DNA from: JBBSBY01 sp038205805
Lineage (GTDB): Bacteria > Desulfobacterota > Desulfomonilia > Desulfomonilales > Desulfomonilaceae
NCBI GenBank assembly: GCA_038205805.1
Contig: JBBRBO010000001.1
Span: forward strand, 62,001 to 126,000
DNA: 64,000 nt
Reading direction: 5' to 3'
Made by a program: the position numbers and the translations under genes. The notes below the pieces were generated by a model, which saw nothing but the letters and a program-made list of their open reading frames with translations, searched no databases and was not told where the DNA came from. The stretch's first letter is position 1; each line of letters opens with the position of its first letter. Below are positions 59,926 through 64,000 of the stretch, one piece after another.

Positions 59926-62013
59926 ATGGTTCAAAAGACGAGCTGTAATGTTGCAGGAAAGGAAATCACGTTTGAGACGGGCCGCCTTGCCAAACAGGCT
60001 TCTGGGGCGGTTTTGGTCTCTTCGGGTGAGACCTTGGTTCTCGTGACCGCAGTCGCTGAGCGCTCAGGCAGAGAAGGCATCGATTTCTTTCCCCTTACCG
60101 TTGATTACCTGGAAATGACGTACGCCGCAGGAAAGATCCCCGGAGGCTTCTTCAAACGAGAAGGCCGACCCACGGAAAAGGAAATCCTCACGGCGAGGTT
60201 CATTGATCGTCCCATTCGTCCCCTATTTCCCGCCGGCTTTAAAGCCGAGACCCAAATCATCGCCACGGTGCTTTCATCGGATGGTGAGCACGATCCCGAT
60301 ATGATGGCGATCAACGGCGCATCCGCTGCGCTTCATATCTCGGAAATCCCCTTCAACGGCCCCATCGGAGCCGTGAAGATTGGAAGAGTGGACGGCGCTA
60401 TTATTGTGAATCCTACGCCCCTCGAGGATACGCACTCCGACCTGAACCTCATCGTCGTTGGTTCCAGAAAAGGAATCGTCATGGTGGAGGGCGGCGCGGA
60501 AAAAGCCTCTGAGGATGACGTGCTCGATGCGATCTTCAAGGCCTACGAAGAGATCCTCAAAATCGTCGAGGCCCAGGAAAAACTTAGGGAAGCCGCCGGA
60601 AAGCCCAAGCGGGAAGTCAAAGATCCCGTAAAGGACACGGAGCTTATCAACCACATTCGTTCCCAGTTCGGCCCGAAAATCGAGCAAGCCTTGGGAATCC
60701 ACGCCAAACTGGAACGTTACGGCGCAATGGACGCCATCCACGCGGAGATTCTGGAATCCCTGGGTGAGGAAAAAGACGCCAAGAAAGGCCTGGTCTACAG
60801 CTACTTCGATGACATTAAAGGCGAATATATTCGCCGCATGATACTCGAACAAGGGAAACGTATCGGCGACCGCGCGTTCGATGAAGTACGCCCCATATCC
60901 GCAGAAATCAACGTGCTTCCTCGCACGCATGGGAGCGCTTTGTTCACACGCGGGGAGACGCAAGCCTTGGTCATCGTAACCTTGGGCACCTCTTCCGATG
61001 AGCAAAAGGTGGAAGCCCTCGAGGGCTCCAGTTACAAGTCCTTTATGCTCCATTACAAGTTTCCGCCTTTCTCGGTTAATGAAGTGAAGTTCCTTCGTGG
61101 ACCGTCACGCCGAGAAGTCGGCCACGGCGCGCTGGCCGCCCGAGCGATCGCGTATCTCTTGCCCGATGACGAAGAGTTCCCGTACACCATTCGTGTGGTT
61201 TCCGAGATCCTGGAGTCCAACGGCTCCTCCTCAATGGCCAGTGTGTGCGGCGGCTCCTTGGCTCTCATGGCTGCAGGCGTCCCGTTGAAAGAACCGGTTG
61301 CTGGAATTGCTATGGGACTCCTCAAAGGTGAGGATAAAATCGTAATCCTTTCCGACATCCTCGGCGACGAAGACCATCACGGCGACATGGATTTCAAGGT
61401 CACCGGCGCAGCGGAAGGCATAACCGCCCTACAGATGGACATCAAGATCGACGGGATTACGCGCGAGATCCTTACCAAGGCGCTCTACCAGGCCAAAGAA
61501 GGTCGGCGACACATCTTGGGCGAAATGGCCAAGACGCTGGACAAACCTGCTTCCGACTTGTCGCCCTACGCCCCACGAATCTTCGTCATGTTCGTGAATC
61601 CCGATAAGATCCGGGAGATCATCGGCCCGGGCGGTAAAGTGATTCGCGCAATCCAAGAGGAAACCGGGACCAAGATCGAAGTAGACGATACCGGCAAGGT
61701 CATGATCGCTTCCACGGACGGCGAGGGCGGCAAGCAGGCCAAGGAAGCCATCCAGTCGATCACCCAAGAGGCCGAGATGGGCAGAATCTACATGGGACTC
61801 GTCCGTAAGATTACGGACTTCGGCGCCTTTGTGGAGATCTTCCCCGGCACCGACGGATTGGTCCATATCTCGCAACTCGCGCCGGAAAGAGTGCGAAAGG
61901 TCACGGATGTAGTCCAAGAGGGCGACACCTTTCCCGTAAAGGTCATCGGCATCGACGGCCAAGGGAAGATCAAGCTCTCAAGGAAAGACGCCATCGGCGA
62001 AAATCCGGACTGA
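59926..62013 (+). CDS. pnp: Polyribonucleotide nucleotidyltransferase
   Basis: A 695-residue 3'-5' phosphorolytic RNase. Two RNase PH domains (AERSGREGIDFFPLTVDYLE, FIDRPIRPLFPAGF; second: RTHGSALFTRGETQALVIVT and DEEDHHGDMDFKV-type metal residues as GDEDHHGDMDFKVTG), a helical linker, KH domain (IIGPGGKVIRAIQEETG) and S1 domain (KITDFGAFVEIFPGTDGLVH). Length is standard. Follows rpsO; a good ribosome site (AAAGGA) precedes ATG 59926. Confidence 0.97.
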   Translation: MVQKTSCNVAGKEITFETGRLAKQASGAVLVSSGETLVLVTAVAERSGREGIDFFPLTVDYLEMTYAAGKIPGGFFKREGRPTEKEILTARFIDRPIRPLFPAGFKAETQIIATVLSSDGEHDPDMMAINGASAALHISEIPFNGPIGAVKIGRVDGAIIVNPTPLEDTHSDLNLIVVGSRKGIVMVEGGAEKASEDDVLDAIFKAYEEILKIVEAQEKLREAAGKPKREVKDPVKDTELINHIRSQFGPKIEQALGIHAKLERYGAMDAIHAEILESLGEEKDAKKGLVYSYFDDIKGEYIRRMILEQGKRIGDRAFDEVRPISAEINVLPRTHGSALFTRGETQALVIVTLGTSSDEQKVEALEGSSYKSFMLHYKFPPFSVNEVKFLRGPSRREVGHGALAARAIAYLLPDDEEFPYTIRVVSEILESNGSSSMASVCGGSLALMAAGVPLKEPVAGIAMGLLKGEDKIVILSDILGDEDHHGDMDFKVTGAAEGITALQMDIKIDGITREILTKALYQAKEGRRHILGEMAKTLDKPASDLSPYAPRIFVMFVNPDKIREIIGPGGKVIRAIQEETGTKIEVDDTGKVMIASTDGEGGKQAKEAIQSITQEAEMGRIYMGLVRKITDFGAFVEIFPGTDGLVHISQLAPERVRKVTDVVQEGDTFPVKVIGIDGQGKIKLSRKDAIGENPD

Positions 62014-62036
62014 TAATCAACAATCGAGAGACATAG

Positions 62037-63332
62037 TTGAACAAGAATGACTATTTGGATTACGAATCCATAAGCGTCTATAACAAAACCACCTTGCCGA
62101 ACGGCGTACGGATTATCACGGAAGAAATTCCGTACTTTCAATCCGTATCGCTCGGCATCTGGGTTCGATCCGGTTCACGGTTCGAACCTCCTCAGCTCAA
62201 CGGCATTTGCCACTTCATCGAACATATGCTTTTCAAGGGCACGGACAGTCGCTCTGCAATAACCATCGCAAAAGAGATTGACGCAGTGGGGGGCGCGCTG
62301 AACGCCTTTACCAGTAAGGAGTTTACCTCCTTCTACTGCCATGTGCTCAACGAAAATCTCGAGCTGGCTGCGGATTTGCTCACGGACATCTTCCTCAATT
62401 CGTCCTTTCCCGAGGACGAGATCGAGAGGGAAAAGCTCGTGATCTGCCGTGAGATCTGCCAAGTCGAGGACAACGCCGAAGATTTGGCTCACGAACTCCT
62501 TGGGACCCGTTTTTGGCGCAATGATCCGCTGGGCCAACCCATTCTGGGTGAGGTTCACACGGTGGAAGCGCTCAATCGAGAAGGGCTTTTGGCCTTCAAG
62601 GCGGAGAATTACGTCCCTGGGGAAATCGTGGTTTCAGCGGCCGGCCGCCTCAAACACGACGAATTTGTGCGACTCATAGGGGATCGCATGGGTTCCATTC
62701 CCGCCTCGGATTTCCACCCGACAGTGGAGAAGGCGCGCACCAATCCGTCGGTGAACGTCATCAATAGGGACATGGAACAAGTTCACCTGTGTGTGGCCCT
62801 GGAAGGCCCGGGAGCCCTGGACCCCAATCGCCACGCCGCATACCTTATGAATACGGCGCTAGGTGGGGGCATGAGTTCGCGCCTGTTTCAAGAAGTTAGG
62901 GAAAAGCGAGGCTTGGCGTACAATGTGTATTCGTTTCTCTCGACATTTACCGATACGGGGATAATCGGTGTCTACGCGGGTTGCGACCCCGAACGCACCG
63001 AAGAACTCATGGAAGTCGTCGCAACGGAAACCCTCGGCCTGGCGGACTCGCTTACCGACGAGGATTTGGCGTGCGCCCGGAGCCAAATGCGCGGCAGCGT
63101 GATTCTGGCCCTGGAATCCACGGAAGCGAGGATGAGCCGACTGGCCAAGAACGAGTTTCACTTCGGCCGTCATGTGACCCCTGGGGAAATCCTTGCGGGC
63201 TTTGAACGCGTAAGTAAAGCCGACCTGGTGGACGCGACGCGACGCTTTATCAGTCCCGATAAGCTCACGGTCGTCGCCGTAGGACCCCTCGAAGAGGATA
63301 CGGACTTCGCCCCACTCTTCGCCGGGAATTAG
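62037..63332 (+). CDS. M16-family zinc peptidase
   Basis: A 431-residue peptidase of the mitochondrial-processing-peptidase/pitrilysin type. The inverted zinc motif HFIEH is at 59-63, with the distal Glu further on in EREKLVICREICQ. The C-terminal half is the inactive M16 repeat (GMSSRLFQEVREKRGLAYNV). The order rpsO-pnp-M16 peptidase (ymxG-like) is common in bacteria. TTG start at 62037 after GAGAG, 23 bp behind pnp; substrate unknown. Confidence 0.9.
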   Translation: MNKNDYLDYESISVYNKTTLPNGVRIITEEIPYFQSVSLGIWVRSGSRFEPPQLNGICHFIEHMLFKGTDSRSAITIAKEIDAVGGALNAFTSKEFTSFYCHVLNENLELAADLLTDIFLNSSFPEDEIEREKLVICREICQVEDNAEDLAHELLGTRFWRNDPLGQPILGEVHTVEALNREGLLAFKAENYVPGEIVVSAAGRLKHDEFVRLIGDRMGSIPASDFHPTVEKARTNPSVNVINRDMEQVHLCVALEGPGALDPNRHAAYLMNTALGGGMSSRLFQEVREKRGLAYNVYSFLSTFTDTGIIGVYAGCDPERTEELMEVVATETLGLADSLTDEDLACARSQMRGSVILALESTEARMSRLAKNEFHFGRHVTPGEILAGFERVSKADLVDATRRFISPDKLTVVAVGPLEEDTDFAPLFAGN

Positions 63333-63336
63333 ACCT

Positions 63337-64000
63337 TTATTTCTTGCGGAACACGACTTGCTTGGCGCCGTGATCTAGGGTCATGGTCACGGTGTCGAAG
63401 CCCCTTACACCCAGCAGGTTGGTAAGGTCGGCCTTTCGAGGCCCTGAATCCTCCAATACATGGAATTCAAATTCACCGAGGGGTAAGGTATAGAGGTAGG
63501 CGTTCTGCACCTTGTACTTGCCCACGGTGCGGCTTACCCCGTCGGCTGTGCGGACTTGAGCTGAGCCTATCCGTTGAACCTCCGTCTCTTTACGGATTTC
63601 GGCGAATAACTGAGGACTCACGAGGGAATAGGTGGCGCCCGTATCCACGAGAAAACGGTGCGGCTTGCCTCGCCTCTTGAAGCTCACCTGCACGTAAGCG
63701 TGCCCGGACTCACCTATGGGCGCAACGACCTTATCCCGAGTGGTGGTGACGTTGAGTTCATCCAATACGGTTTTTGCCGCCTGGGTGGAGTCCGCCGTGG
63801 GTTCGAGCTTCAGCGCCTTTTCCGCATCGGTCTGAGCGGCCTCGATTTGATCGGAATTCAGGCGCAGCAAGGCTCTGCCGGCGTATGCGAATGCGTTTGT
63901 CGGGTCCATTTCGATGGATTTGTCGAAGTCCGCGATTGCGGACGCGGGTTTCCCGACGTTCATGAAGGTGACCGCCCTGTTGGCGTACGCAATGGAGCGA
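63337..64000 (-). CDS. TPR protein with retropepsin-like aspartyl protease domain, N-terminus beyond the window
   Basis: The frame stays open through the right edge, so the ATG at 63963 is internal: the upstream codons encode SIAYANRAVTF, half of a TPR repeat. TPR units (KPASAIADFDKSIEMDPTNA) precede a retropepsin-type domain with the catalytic FLVDTGATYSLVS and the later hydrophobic-Gly ILGxRG analogue (LLGVRGFDTV). Proteins of this class are often periplasmic or clan AA proteases of unknown substrate. It converges with the M16 gene, 4 bp apart. Confidence 0.75.
   Translation of the reverse strand, partial: RSIAYANRAVTFMNVGKPASAIADFDKSIEMDPTNAFAYAGRALLRLNSDQIEAAQTDAEKALKLEPTADSTQAAKTVLDELNVTTTRDKVVAPIGESGHAYVQVSFKRRGKPHRFLVDTGATYSLVSPQLFAEIRKETEVQRIGSAQVRTADGVSRTVGKYKVQNAYLYTLPLGEFEFHVLEDSGPRKADLTNLLGVRGFDTVTMTLDHGAKQVVFRKK

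Noticed and set aside
1..64000. CRISPR array, prophage or complete insertion sequence
   Set aside because: No regularly spaced direct repeats, no integrase, transposase or phage structural genes were seen; the interspersed elements carry no open frame of their own.

Overview
The window reads like a chromosomal segment of an anaerobic Gram-negative bacterium, most plausibly Desulfobacterota (the old Deltaproteobacteria). The reasons are a complete CO dehydrogenase/acetyl-CoA synthase (Wood-Ljungdahl) gene set, a TolC-type outer-membrane protein, meso-diaminopimelate-type MurE, a ydcH-ilvB-ilvN-psd-pssA run with leuA nearby, and two proteins with a repeated helix-turn-helix-like module and zinc ribbons of a kind I associate with this group. 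This is inference from gene content; no rRNA is present.

Layout: 1-5979 is an export system: the end of a membrane-fusion protein, a TolC-like lipoprotein, an M50 metalloprotease/HlyD protein with a PqqD-like N-terminus, and a GAF-HlyD adaptor. It is followed by an RluD-type pseudouridine synthase. 7077-9444 holds two GT4 glycosyltransferases on the minus strand. 10124-12635 has a ferredoxin, a YkgJ-like cysteine-cluster protein and miaA-hfq. 13079-14142 has xth and tRNA-Leu(GAG). 14332-30236 is a division and cell-wall (dcw) cluster with a strong sigma70-like promoter: rsmH-ftsL-ftsI-murE-murF-mraY-(no murD)-ftsW-murG-murC-murB-ftsQ-ftsA-ftsZ. 30237-31500 is a gene-poor junk-like interval with a SHOCT protein, a nucleotidyltransferase remnant and hairpin repeats. 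31524-39988 (minus) is the acs operon: a 79-aa small protein, a CdhD::CooS fusion, acsB, acsC, an intrinsic terminator, then acsE. 40785-47845 (minus) holds leuA, a zinc-ribbon protein, pssA, psd, ilvN, ilvB and ydcH. 48283-53992 has a second zinc-ribbon protein and a 1427-aa activase of the 2-hydroxyacyl-CoA dehydratase activator family. 54257-55899 is a XhoI/PaeR7I-like restriction-modification pair whose nuclease gene carries an in-frame TGA where the family has Trp. 55943-58562 has yraN, a short gnd and a cyclase-family hydrolase. 59594-63332 is rpsO-pnp-M16 peptidase, and a TPR/aspartyl-protease gene runs off the right edge.

The most striking unexplained structure is an interspersed intergenic element of about 220 bp that recurs at least ten times between 241 and 59464, plus fragments. 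It has imperfect terminal inverted repeats starting TACC(A/G)AT and ending in TA, and strong internal hairpins. It usually sits directly behind a stop codon, in the same orientation as the gene, and sometimes supplies the stop codon. Three copies carry a second, nested inverted-repeat element in the same place. It behaves like a MITE that also serves as a 3' processing or termination module. The other outstanding item is the single-ORF fusion of the corrinoid protein small subunit (CdhD) to the CO dehydrogenase catalytic subunit (CooS) through an Ala/Pro linker.
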